From: Lutimonas halocynthiae
GTDB lineage: Bacteria > Bacteroidota > Bacteroidia > Flavobacteriales > Flavobacteriaceae
Assembly (NCBI RefSeq): GCF_030409835.1
Contig: NZ_JAUFQO010000004.1
Span: 62,001 to 126,000 of the forward strand
Length of the DNA stretch: 64,000 bases
Reading direction: 5' to 3'
Made by a program: the position numbers and the translations under genes. Numbering within the stretch: position 1 is the first letter of the stretch; every line of letters starts with the position of its first letter. The notes beneath the pieces are model-generated. The model was not told where the DNA came from and made no database searches. It saw only the letters and a program-made list of their open reading frames with translations. Of this stretch, positions 33,700 through 41,882 are shown piece by piece.

Positions 33700-36504
33700 T
33701 TAAATTTCCAAAATATAATCAATTAAGTTCACTGAGTGCTCCAGACTCATTTTTTTTCGCAGTCTATATCTTTTAATTTCCACACTTCTCACCGAGATAT
33801 TCAGCAAGGGAGCTATTTCTTTAGAGCTAAGATTTAATCTTAAAAAAGCACAGAATTTCAAATCATTTGCGGTTAATTCAGGATGCTTGTTTTTCATCTT
33901 ATTTAAAAAATCCTTATCAGCATTATTAAAGGCCTCTTTGAAAAACTCCCAATCACTATTGTTACTAAGGTTTTTATCGATGACTCTCGCCACTTCTTTT
34001 CTTGATGCGGTATCTTCCAATTGCAATAAATCATTTTTTATTCCCTGCAAAAGTTCATTTTTATTAATTAGACTCATAGCTGTGGTGGCCAGCTCTCTGT
34101 TCTTACTTTCTAATTCAGATTTGAGACGGTCATTTTTTAACTTCATGATCTCCTGGCTACTTTCCAACTGCGACAATTCTATTTTTTTCTTATTATCTTG
34201 AATCAACCGATTCCTCTGGTTCTTATAATATTGAACAAAAATCCTGTTAATAACCAACAAAATCAATAGAACCGTAAGTACATACAAAATTACAGCCAAA
34301 TTAGACCAGTACCAGGGTTTTGCAATATTAAAACTATAAGAAGCCGTATTCTTGGTGAGTTGGTTGCCAACCCTACCCCTAACATTAATCTTATAGTCAC
34401 CAAAAGGTAAATTCTCTAAGGAGATGTTAGGCTCGCTCATCCACTTGCTCCAATCCTCATATAAGCCCACCAGCTGATACTGATATAAAACTTGAGCATA
34501 TTTATCATAGTTTGCAATACTATAGGATACAATCAAACTATTCCTGTCAAAACTAAATTCACCCGATTCTTTGATGCTCACATTTTTATTTTCAGCATTT
34601 TGAAATTTTTCCTGAACAGCGTCAATTTGTATGGTGTAATCCTTTTCCTGAAACTTGCGAACATCAAGTACAGCATATCCATTGGCAGTACCTATAACGA
34701 AGTTGCCCTGAGAACTCACTGAAATGTTCTCATAGCCGGTTAAGCCTTGATTCTGCCTAAAAAAATTCGGGATAGAGATCGTTTCTTTTTCTGGCTTGCC
34801 GTCAAAACTATCCTGCTTGACGTAAATAATGTTCTGAGGAGAAAACCCCCATAATGTACCATTCTCCTCTTCTACACTCAATTTCCCGAAAACGGCATCA
34901 TCCTTATTAAAAAAAAGCGCTGTAAAAAGGCTGTCTTTTACTAAAGTTGTGGCTTTATGGTTAAAATTATATACGCCTTGATTCGAAGCATACAGAATCT
35001 TATGCTGATACCTGAAAATATTCGAATCAAATCCTACCGGCCCCAAAACCGCAAGATTTTTCATTGACGTATATTCTTTTTCTAAATCCAAAACATGAAT
35101 CCCCTTAAACTCGTGATTTACAACTATTTTGTACTTATCTGCAAACACGAACGATTTTGACGACATATCAAATCCCTCAATATTGTTCTTAAAAACCCAT
35201 TGCCCATCTACTTTCTCGAGAACGCTAAGCCCTCCGTAATTTCCCTGAATCAATAAATCTTTATTGCCAGGAACCGGCTTTACTTCCCACGTTCCTGATT
35301 CCAAATAAATCGGAGTGGCCTTTTCTCCTTTTATAATAAAGGTTCCCCTTGTATGTGAACAGAATACCGTCCCATTAATATTTTTTAAATTCCAGACCTG
35401 ACCTGATGTTCCTTTCACTAATTTAAACTTGCCCTCGTCATTAAGTCGCCTGGCAAATAACCCTTGATTTGTTCCTAAATACAATACGTCATTGTGTTCC
35501 AATGTTGCATAAACAGCTCCAATTTCACCCTTAGAATCAATAAAGACTTTAAAAACTGATTCCAGATTCACCACACTTATCCCATTGTCCAAACCAAGCC
35601 ATAAATTATCATCCTCATCTTCAAAAGCAGTAAGTATCGTATTATTAGCCAGTCCATTTTCCTGATTCATTTTCTCAAGAAGCACACCTTCTTTACTAAT
35701 TCGAATGTATCCTCCTGAAATTGTACCCATCACAAAACTTCCATCCCTGAGTCTCAGGCTTGAATAAAGTAATAAATCTGAATCTTGGCTCGATCGATCA
35801 ATTTCCCATTCCGTCACACGATCATCTTCAAGGAAATAAAACCTTCCTTTTTCCGATAAAATTAAAAGTTTCCCTTCCTGCTGATATAAACCAACTATAA
35901 AGTTATCTGTAAAAATCGGGTGATTTGATTCAAGGACAACATTTCCGTTCTGAATGCTATACAAGCCTCCATCGCCTTTTTGAATATATAGTTTATCCTT
36001 AAGATTAAATATTTTTGCTCTGGGAATCACAAAATCAATGACTTCGAAGGATTCATCCAGCGTATTATAGATATATAACCTGTCTAAAGACTGGAACAAA
36101 ACCCATTCTTCGCGAGAAGTGATATTCCAGAAATGTTCATCATCTATTAAGGGTTTTGATAATTTATCCAGTAAGGAGGTATACTCAAGACTCCCCAGCT
36201 CGTTTCTTTTCCAGAAACCAAACTCCATATAACATCCAGAATATATCAATCCATCTTTCTCATAAACAGCGCGAATGATCGTACCATTAGGTGATGGATA
36301 TAATTTCCAAACTGCCCCGTTAAATTCTAGCAAGCCGCTATTATTCCCGAAAAACAAATGCTTTTCATCATTTTGTGTTATGGACCAATTCTGATTACCA
36401 GCGGCATAATCTAACAGCCCATAATTTTGAACAGGAGGTAATTCCTGAGCAGACAAGACCTGAACAAAAAAAATACATAACAATACAAGATAAATTCTCC
36501 TCAT
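33700..36504 (-). CDS. Membrane-bound one-component regulator: beta-propeller, Y_Y_Y domain, LuxR-type HTH
   Basis: 934 residues: signal peptide (cleaved near LSAQE), a large periplasmic sensor of propeller-type repeats (for example LWGFSPQN, WLGLDNGISV), a Y_Y_Y (triple-tyrosine) domain at about 650-725 (YQYQLVGLYEDWSKW), one membrane segment at about 731-757, a cytoplasmic coiled coil (about 760-835), and a C-terminal LuxR/GerE-type HTH (about 877-934; LSSKEIAPLLNISVRSVEIKRYRLRKKM). There is no histidine kinase or receiver domain, so it differs from the hybrid two-component regulators of many PULs; sensing and DNA binding would be joined through the membrane. It lies directly upstream of susC on the same strand with its own promoter, so it is the most likely PUL regulator. 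Confidence 0.88.
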   Translation of the reverse strand: MRRIYLVLLCIFFVQVLSAQELPPVQNYGLLDYAAGNQNWSITQNDEKHLFFGNNSGLLEFNGAVWKLYPSPNGTIIRAVYEKDGLIYSGCYMEFGFWKRNELGSLEYTSLLDKLSKPLIDDEHFWNITSREEWVLFQSLDRLYIYNTLDESFEVIDFVIPRAKIFNLKDKLYIQKGDGGLYSIQNGNVVLESNHPIFTDNFIVGLYQQEGKLLILSEKGRFYFLEDDRVTEWEIDRSSQDSDLLLYSSLRLRDGSFVMGTISGGYIRISKEGVLLEKMNQENGLANNTILTAFEDEDDNLWLGLDNGISVVNLESVFKVFIDSKGEIGAVYATLEHNDVLYLGTNQGLFARRLNDEGKFKLVKGTSGQVWNLKNINGTVFCSHTRGTFIIKGEKATPIYLESGTWEVKPVPGNKDLLIQGNYGGLSVLEKVDGQWVFKNNIEGFDMSSKSFVFADKYKIVVNHEFKGIHVLDLEKEYTSMKNLAVLGPVGFDSNIFRYQHKILYASNQGVYNFNHKATTLVKDSLFTALFFNKDDAVFGKLSVEEENGTLWGFSPQNIIYVKQDSFDGKPEKETISIPNFFRQNQGLTGYENISVSSQGNFVIGTANGYAVLDVRKFQEKDYTIQIDAVQEKFQNAENKNVSIKESGEFSFDRNSLIVSYSIANYDKYAQVLYQYQLVGLYEDWSKWMSEPNISLENLPFGDYKINVRGRVGNQLTKNTASYSFNIAKPWYWSNLAVILYVLTVLLILLVINRIFVQYYKNQRNRLIQDNKKKIELSQLESSQEIMKLKNDRLKSELESKNRELATTAMSLINKNELLQGIKNDLLQLEDTASRKEVARVIDKNLSNNSDWEFFKEAFNNADKDFLNKMKNKHPELTANDLKFCAFLRLNLSSKEIAPLLNISVRSVEIKRYRLRKKMSLEHSVNLIDYILEI

Positions 36505-36579
36505 AATTAGTAACCGGATATATATAATACCTAACTAGAACTAACGAAAGTTTATTTCTGCTCACAGGTTCAATCCCGA

Positions 36580-36587
36580 CAAATATA
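36580..36587 (-). promoter_or_regulatory. Probable -7 box of the regulator gene
   Basis: On the minus strand TATATTTG matches TAnnTTTG and lies 75 bases upstream of the start codon. No good -33 TTTG lies at the usual distance. Confidence 0.4.
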
Positions 36588-36636
36588 AAGTATTTTATAC
36601 CGTTGTGACCGAAAGCATGTTCAACTAGGTCAGAGA

Positions 36637-38265
36637 TTATTGATATACTCTTACGTAATCAATAATCATTTCTGATTCTGAAAATGAGGCATCAATAGTG
36701 CCACCTAGGTTTCCTCCCATTGCAATATTCATAATAAGAAATTGACTCGCATCAAAGGGCCAGTTGTCATTTGTTTGAATCACTGGATTATAGGTGTAAA
36801 ACCTTTCTCCATCAAGTAAAAATGAAATTTGATCCTCTGACCATATCATCGAATAAATATGATATGCATCATTCTCATTCTCGATATCTGTCTTTTTATA
36901 ATTCGTGGTACTCCCAAAGCTCGAGGGTGTATGAAGTGCGCTCTGAATATGCCCCGGAGTGTTCCCTATATATTCCATAATATCTATTTCACCACATGCT
37001 GGCCATCCAACAGAAGTAATATTAGATCCTAACATCCAAAGCGCTGGCCAGGTACCACCTCCAGATGGCAATTTTGCTCTTATATCCACGCGTCCATACC
37101 TGAAACTATATTTCCCTTGTGTCTTAAGCCTTGTAGAAGTATAGGATGATCCGCTAAAAGATTCTTTTTTTGCTATAATCTTAAGAACTCCATCCTCAAC
37201 AATTACATTATCAGGTCTATCGGTATAATACTGTTTCTCATTGTTCCCCCAGCCCAAACCTGGCTGATTTGCTCCACTTCCATCTCCAATATCATAGGCC
37301 CACTTATTCGCATCCGGAGATCCATCTGCGTCAAATTCATCTCCCCAAACAAGGTTTTTATATTCCGGGTCAGCAGGGATTTCGGCTTTTTCTTCTGTTG
37401 TTAGGACAAAAAACCAACCATTCCCATCGTCACCTTCGGTTCTAAGTATCAAATCTTTTTCAGTTCTTGCAAGAATATCATAAACATGAGTTCCGCCAAT
37501 ATAAAATCCCAGAAACGCATTTCCGGATAAATACAGACTTTCAACACCGCCAATTGATGCATATTGCCATTCTTCCTTATAATCACTTAAAGGATAGTTT
37601 TCAATTTCTTCATCTTCATTTGGAGCTTCAGCAGAACTACCCAAGTCATTGGTCAAAGGCCCTTCTTTTCCATATACAGCACCACCTGTCTTATGCTCAA
37701 ACGATTTGTCGGTTACAAAATAGTAAGTATCATCATACATACTTGTATACTCTTTTTCAAAGGCTTTAGCAGCCCAATACTCAGGTGTTGATGCTCCTAA
37801 TGGTCCAACTCCCATATGTCCTCCTACTTCGCTCTTTATTCTCCACTTTTGGGAACCATTATTTGTCAATAATGATAACAAATCTGTTGGAACCTCATAT
37901 TCTCTCTTTACTTCAATGATGACATTCTTATTAACCGCACCATTACTTTGACCAACCGCCTGAATTTTAACATCATAGACCTGAATCCCAGGAGTCTCAA
38001 AAGTTAGTGATAACCTACCATTAACCATGGCTTGAGATAACCCGTCATATTCTAAGCGAAACCCACTGGCATTATCAGCTGTAGCAGTAAAATTTACCAC
38101 GCCACTTCCATCACCTTCGGGATTACTCGCGGTTGCTCCAACAATATCAGTTGTCACCACGAGATTCGATACAGGCAATGTCTTGGGAATTTCGGGATCA
38201 GAATCCCCTCCACAACTCATCAAAAATCCAGTTAATAAAATATAGAGCAAAAAGTTAGTTTTCAT
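36637..38265 (-). CDS. GH16 laminarinase lipoprotein with N-terminal accessory domains
   Basis: 542 residues with a lipoprotein signal ending FLMSC. A PKD/Ig-like domain (about 30-120) is followed by the domain beginning LTNNGSQKWRIKSEVGGHMGVGP (about 130-290) and the GH16 jelly-roll with nucleophile Glu426 and acid/base Glu431 in GEIDIMEYIG. It is the paralogue of the GH16 at the end of the susCD operon, but sits alone upstream of the regulator gene, after an 826-bp AT-rich region. That position fits a separately controlled, perhaps constitutive, surface enzyme that releases the inducer; this is inference. Confidence 0.93.
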   Translation of the reverse strand: MKTNFLLYILLTGFLMSCGGDSDPEIPKTLPVSNLVVTTDIVGATASNPEGDGSGVVNFTATADNASGFRLEYDGLSQAMVNGRLSLTFETPGIQVYDVKIQAVGQSNGAVNKNVIIEVKREYEVPTDLLSLLTNNGSQKWRIKSEVGGHMGVGPLGASTPEYWAAKAFEKEYTSMYDDTYYFVTDKSFEHKTGGAVYGKEGPLTNDLGSSAEAPNEDEEIENYPLSDYKEEWQYASIGGVESLYLSGNAFLGFYIGGTHVYDILARTEKDLILRTEGDDGNGWFFVLTTEEKAEIPADPEYKNLVWGDEFDADGSPDANKWAYDIGDGSGANQPGLGWGNNEKQYYTDRPDNVIVEDGVLKIIAKKESFSGSSYTSTRLKTQGKYSFRYGRVDIRAKLPSGGGTWPALWMLGSNITSVGWPACGEIDIMEYIGNTPGHIQSALHTPSSFGSTTNYKKTDIENENDAYHIYSMIWSEDQISFLLDGERFYTYNPVIQTNDNWPFDASQFLIMNIAMGGNLGGTIDASFSESEMIIDYVRVYQ

Positions 38266-39091
38266 AAGAATTATAATTTTCTGAAATTTAAAAAAACTAA
38301 TTGAGTCCTCATAAAAAAAATAGACACAATCTGTTCTTGATTAAAATAAAAAATTTCTCTACTTATTCTGAACTAAAAAAAAACCTTCGACACACTTAAA
38401 ATGATCGATTTATTTTTACATTTTTATTGATTAAAAATCTGGCAATAAAATTTAATTTTAGATATTTTTTATCGAATAGTGATTTTTGCATATTCATAAT
38501 TTACACCAAATAAAAGTCATGCCAAACAGCAGGTTTTTGATCATCCAAAAAATCTGATTTTGATTATTTACTCTCGTGTATTTTATATAAATTAGGGCTC
38601 TCATTTAATAATTTATTGAAAATTTCATCATTTTACAAAAATTAAAACTATTTGTTTTAATAATTCAATTTAACAGACTGGTATATATATCTTTAAACTA
38701 AATAATAAAATTTAATTTTTTCAATAATATTCACTATAGAAAAATCTTATAGTGAAGAAAAAATAATACTTAAAGTGTTGATTAACAATATTATATATTA
38801 ATTATACTATTATAAAGCACTTTTTTAACTATTTTGAAATCTCAAGGTGAAAATAATATGATTTCCAAAGAAATAACACACAGTTATCCTCCTCTATCTC
38901 AATAACAATCAGTGCCATTTATTTTGATCCTTAACCAGCAATTTTACAAAAGTAAAACCATCAAATAAAACAAATACAAATCATCTAAAAATAATAAAAG
39001 ACAGAAAAATAATAAAAAAATCAGGCCTGTTTGATCGCTAAAAATAGTAACTTTATAAGACACTTAATTTGGCTAAAAAAAACGCATCAAC
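38266..39091. other. 826-bp AT-rich gap at the right border of the PUL
   Basis: No open frame with coding character. Visible items: an inverted repeat TTCACTATA-N9-TATAGTGAA (38730-38756); the sequence TATCGAATAGTGA (38470-38482), which matches TATAGAATAGTGA upstream of susC (33522-33534) at 12 of 13 positions; and a minus-strand TACTTTTG box (38954 to 38947). The start regions of the divergent GH16 and DUF302 genes lie at its ends, so it should contain both promoters, but neither can be placed with certainty. Confidence 0.6.
38730..38756. repeat. Inverted repeat with 9-bp arms
   Basis: Perfect arms TTCACTATA (38730-38738) and TATAGTGAA (38748-38756) separated by nine bases. It is not followed by a T-run on the plus strand, so a terminator is unlikely; it could be a binding site for a dimeric regulator. 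Chance is possible in sequence this AT-rich. Confidence 0.4.
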
Positions 39092-39481
39092 ATGAACTAC
39101 TATATCAATAAAACATTAAAGAACATTTCTTTTGAAGAAGGAATTGAAAGAATTACGGAAACTTTAAAGACAGAAGGTTTTGGCATACTCACCGTTATAG
39201 ATCTCAAGGAAACTTTAAAAAAGAAATTGGATGTTGACTTTTATAACTACAAAATTCTAGGGGCCTGCAACCCTCAATTCGCTTATAAAGCACTTCAAGC
39301 AGAAGACAAAATTGGAACCATGCTACCATGCAATGTCATTGTACAGGAAAAAATCAAAGGTGAGATAGAAATATCCGCAGTTGACCCTATGGCCTCCATG
39401 CAAGCTGTAGAAAATCAAAATCTGGGTGACTTGGCAACAGAAGTCAGAATGAAACTCGAAAACTGCATCAACAAACTATAA
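39092..39481 (+). CDS. DUF302 domain protein
   Basis: 129 residues, one DUF302 domain: an N-terminal SFEEGIERITETLKTEGFGILTVID, the KILGACNPQFAYKAL core and the MLPCNVIVQEK segment are the family pattern. No signal peptide. Members are found across bacteria, often near stress or envelope genes, and have no established biochemical role. It is divergent from the PUL across the AT-rich gap and is not followed by a co-oriented gene nearby, so it is probably monocistronic. Confidence 0.9.
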   Translation: MNYYINKTLKNISFEEGIERITETLKTEGFGILTVIDLKETLKKKLDVDFYNYKILGACNPQFAYKALQAEDKIGTMLPCNVIVQEKIKGEIEISAVDPMASMQAVENQNLGDLATEVRMKLENCINKL

Positions 39482-39505
39482 GACCTTACTCATTGGGCAT
39501 AATTC

Positions 39506-40057
39506 CTATAAGGCTATAAAGCCCTCATAAGCGTATTTAAAAGGCTTTTGACCCGAAGAAACCCATTTGCCTGCTAAATAATCCCAATAGCCATAATTAA
39601 GAGTAAAACCAGACAAAGTGACTCGATAAACATCCCTACCATCCTTTTCACCAAAGAATTCTATTTCTAAGCGATCTCCGTTATCGCCATTTGTATACCA
39701 TTGTGATTCGCCCTGACCATCAGCGGCGTGAACAAACTGCAAGTTATAGGTCCCCACATCCCCCGTTTGGCTATAAACGTAGCTGCCTTCGAGTAATGAT
39801 GAGCTTGATTTTGGGCTAAAAATGATTAAATCATAGAGATCAGACTCTGGAATGGGCTCGAGTAATCTTAATTGATCTTCAGCCTGCCCACCACCTGCTT
39901 TTACCCATGACATCTCACCAGTTATGCTAAAAACCTCCCCATCAAGCACATACTCATTGACAATTGGCTCAACAGGAGCATCACTGCTTGAGCATGAAAC
40001 CAAAAGCTTCAAGCAAGCAAAAAACAGCAATAAAACGTAAAGAATTCGACCATTCAT
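39506..40057 (-). CDS. Hypothetical lipoprotein
   Basis: 183 residues from Met at 40057, chosen because it gives a clean lipoprotein signal (MNGRILYVLLLFFACLKLLVSC); an open extension to 40147 would overlap the start of the helicase gene on the other strand. The mature part is predicted to be mostly beta-strand (for example EYVLDGEVFSITGEMSW, RDVYRVTLSGFTLNYGYW). I recognise no family. Probably anchored in the outer membrane. Its start region is divergent from the helicase gene. Confidence 0.7.
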   Translation of the reverse strand: MNGRILYVLLLFFACLKLLVSCSSSDAPVEPIVNEYVLDGEVFSITGEMSWVKAGGGQAEDQLRLLEPIPESDLYDLIIFSPKSSSSLLEGSYVYSQTGDVGTYNLQFVHAADGQGESQWYTNGDNGDRLEIEFFGEKDGRDVYRVTLSGFTLNYGYWDYLAGKWVSSGQKPFKYAYEGFIAL

Positions 40058-40110
40058 ATAATCAAAACTAATATTTATCGAACTAATGATAGATTTCCCG
40101 AATGTATAAT

Positions 40111-40118
40111 TAATTTTG
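40111..40118 (+). promoter_or_regulatory. Probable -7 box of the helicase gene
   Basis: TAATTTTG fits TAnnTTTG and lies 19 bases before the ATG, implying a very short leader. A -33 box at the standard distance is not evident. Confidence 0.4.
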
Positions 40119-40137
40119 TAAAAAATAAACATGTACC

Positions 40138-41478
40138 ATGAAATCATTTGAGGACTTAAAAATCAACAAGCCACAATTAAAAGCTTTAGTTGATATGGGC
40201 ATCACATCACCCACCCCGATACAAGAGAGATCAATACCGGCTGTTAACTCAGGAAATGACATGGTAGGGCTTGCACAAACAGGAACAGGAAAGACACTCG
40301 CCTACCTCCTTCCCGTACTTAAGTCACTGACCTATTCAGAACAAATCCACCCAAGAGTTCTTATTCTTGTTCCCACAAGAGAATTGGTAACTCAGGTAGT
40401 TGCCGTAGCCGAACAACTATCTGCTTATCAAAATGTGCGTATTGCAGGCGTTTATGGAGGAGTGAATATCAATAATCAAAAAGACTTAGTCAGCAAAGGA
40501 CTTGATATTCTAGTGGCCACACCGGGAAGGTTATTTGACCTTGCCGTTTCAGGGGTTCTTCGACTCGCCTCAATTCAAAAATTAGTACTTGACGAAGTTG
40601 ATGAAATGCTTTTTATTGGTTTCAGACCTCAATTATTAAACATCCTTGACATATTACCCAAAAAGCGCCAGAGCATTATGTTCTCTGCTACTATAACGGA
40701 TGATGTAGAGGAAATGATTCAAGGCTTCTTCAATAGACCGAAAAAAATAGAAATCGTTCCGGTTGGAACTCCTTTGGAAAAAATAACCCAAATAGGCATC
40801 TCTGTACCTAATTACAAGACCAAAGTAAACTACCTCAGACATACACTTCGTAAAGATTCTCTCGATAAAGTATTGGTCTTTACAAAGAATAAAAAAATTG
40901 CAGACAGGCTTTTTACAGAATTAAGTGAAGATTTCAAGGACGAAATAGACCTTATACATTCTAACAAATCTCAAAACTATCGCTTTCAAGCAATTGAAAA
41001 GTTCCAAAGTGGTGAGGCGAGAATCTTAATTGCAACCGATATCGTTTCAAGAGGGATGGACATCTTAGGTGTAAGCCATGTCATAAACTTTGACGCACCC
41101 AGATACCCCGAACAGTACATTCATAGAATAGGAAGAACAGGGCGCGCAAGAAAAAGTGGAGAAGCCATCTTTTTATTCATTCCAAGCGAAGAAGAAGCGC
41201 TTTTGGAAATTGAGATATTGATGCAAACCGAAATTCCGATTAAAAGCCTGCCAGAAGAAGTTGAGATCTCCAAAATACTCATGCCGGAAGAAAAAGACAA
41301 GAGTTCAGAAAAAGAGATTGGCAGTAATCTAAAAAAGATTGAAAAACCGGGCTCGGCATTTCATGAAAAAAGCGAAAAAAATAGAAAAGTAAATTTAGGC
41401 GGATCTTATAAAAGAGAAATCAAAAAAAAGTATAAAAAGCCTAAAACCAGACCTCCCAAGACGAAAGGAAAAAAATAG
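40138..41478 (+). CDS. DEAD-box ATP-dependent RNA helicase (RhlE-like) with DEVD box
   Basis: 446 residues with all helicase motifs: Q motif (TSPTPIQERSIP), Walker A AQTGTGKT, PTRELV, TPGRL, motif II DEVD, motif III SAT, then ATDIVSRGMD and HRIGRTGRA in the second RecA domain. The tail (about 390-446) is Lys/Arg-rich and low in complexity, typical of RNA-binding extensions. Motif II reads DEVD instead of DEAD; the catalytic Asp-Glu and final Asp are kept, so activity should be intact. Probable role: cold-adapted remodelling of RNA or ribosome assembly. Two tandem putative small RNA units follow within 260 bases. Confidence 0.93.
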   Translation: MKSFEDLKINKPQLKALVDMGITSPTPIQERSIPAVNSGNDMVGLAQTGTGKTLAYLLPVLKSLTYSEQIHPRVLILVPTRELVTQVVAVAEQLSAYQNVRIAGVYGGVNINNQKDLVSKGLDILVATPGRLFDLAVSGVLRLASIQKLVLDEVDEMLFIGFRPQLLNILDILPKKRQSIMFSATITDDVEEMIQGFFNRPKKIEIVPVGTPLEKITQIGISVPNYKTKVNYLRHTLRKDSLDKVLVFTKNKKIADRLFTELSEDFKDEIDLIHSNKSQNYRFQAIEKFQSGEARILIATDIVSRGMDILGVSHVINFDAPRYPEQYIHRIGRTGRARKSGEAIFLFIPSEEEALLEIEILMQTEIPIKSLPEEVEISKILMPEEKDKSSEKEIGSNLKKIEKPGSAFHEKSEKNRKVNLGGSYKREIKKKYKKPKTRPPKTKGKK

Positions 41479-41531
41479 TTGAATCCTACTCAAAAAATAA
41501 TTACATTTTTTTGCGATTTTTTTTCGACACA

Positions 41532-41647
41532 TTACAATATAAGAAATCTATATGCGTTGTATTATCTCATTAGTTTTTATTTTAAAACTAGGGAAAATTG
41601 TTATTGTTAAAGAAGAGAACTCTCCTGTAAAAGGGAGAGTTTTTTTA
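41532..41647 (+). ncRNA. Putative small RNA, unit 1 of a tandem pair
   Basis: No open frame. The unit shares a 26-base identical block (41553-41578) and a 37-base identical block (41579-41615) with unit 2, 202-206 bases downstream. Within it a hairpin TAGTTTT/AAAACTA (41571-41577 with 41584-41590) is followed by a conserved single-stranded stretch, then a terminator stem (41618-41625 with 41634-41641, eight-base loop) and a T-run. Strand is set by the T-run. The exact 5' end is unknown. Both units share TTACAATATAA about 20 bases before the first block, perhaps part of a promoter. Confidence 0.55.
41618..41647 (+). terminator. Rho-independent terminator of small RNA unit 1
   Basis: Stem AACTCTCC/GGAGAGTT, eight-base loop, then a run of T. 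It could also end the helicase transcript. Confidence 0.85.
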
Positions 41648-41733
41648 TGCTTATTATTTTCCTGATTACATGACTTAAATTAGATCCAACCTAAAGTGTT
41701 AATTTAAAAAAAATTCAATTTATTTTTAAGCCT

Positions 41734-41853
41734 TTACAATATAAAAAACTTTGTTGCGTTGTATTATCTCATTAGTTTTTTTTTATTTTAAAACTAGGGA
41801 AAATTGTTATTGTTAAAGAAGGAAAACCCTCCAAGTAATTGGAGGGTTTTTTC
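41734..41853 (+). ncRNA. Putative small RNA, unit 2 of a tandem pair
   Basis: Second copy of the unit described at 41532. The first hairpin is kept although its loop has four extra T (41781-41784). The terminator stem has the same geometry and the same eight-base loop length as unit 1, but differs by a base-pair change that preserves pairing (ACTCTCC/GGAGAGT against ACCCTCC/GGAGGGT). Conserved structure with changed sequence argues for a structured transcript and not a mere DNA repeat. Flavobacterial RNA families such as Flavo-1 are a possible relation, which I cannot test here. Confidence 0.55.
41824..41853 (+). terminator. Rho-independent terminator of small RNA unit 2
   Basis: Stem AAACCCTCC/GGAGGGTTT (41824-41832 with 41841-41849) and T-run to 41852. 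It may also serve the convergent phosphatase gene, though the minus-strand T-run is only four bases. Confidence 0.88.
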
Positions 41854-41882
41854 TTTTTAAAAAGTATTTTATTTACTGGTTT

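Noticed and set aside
38445-38720. Direct repeat AATAAAATTTAATTTT (near 38445 and 38705)
   Set aside because: Simple AT-only sequence; expected by chance in this region.
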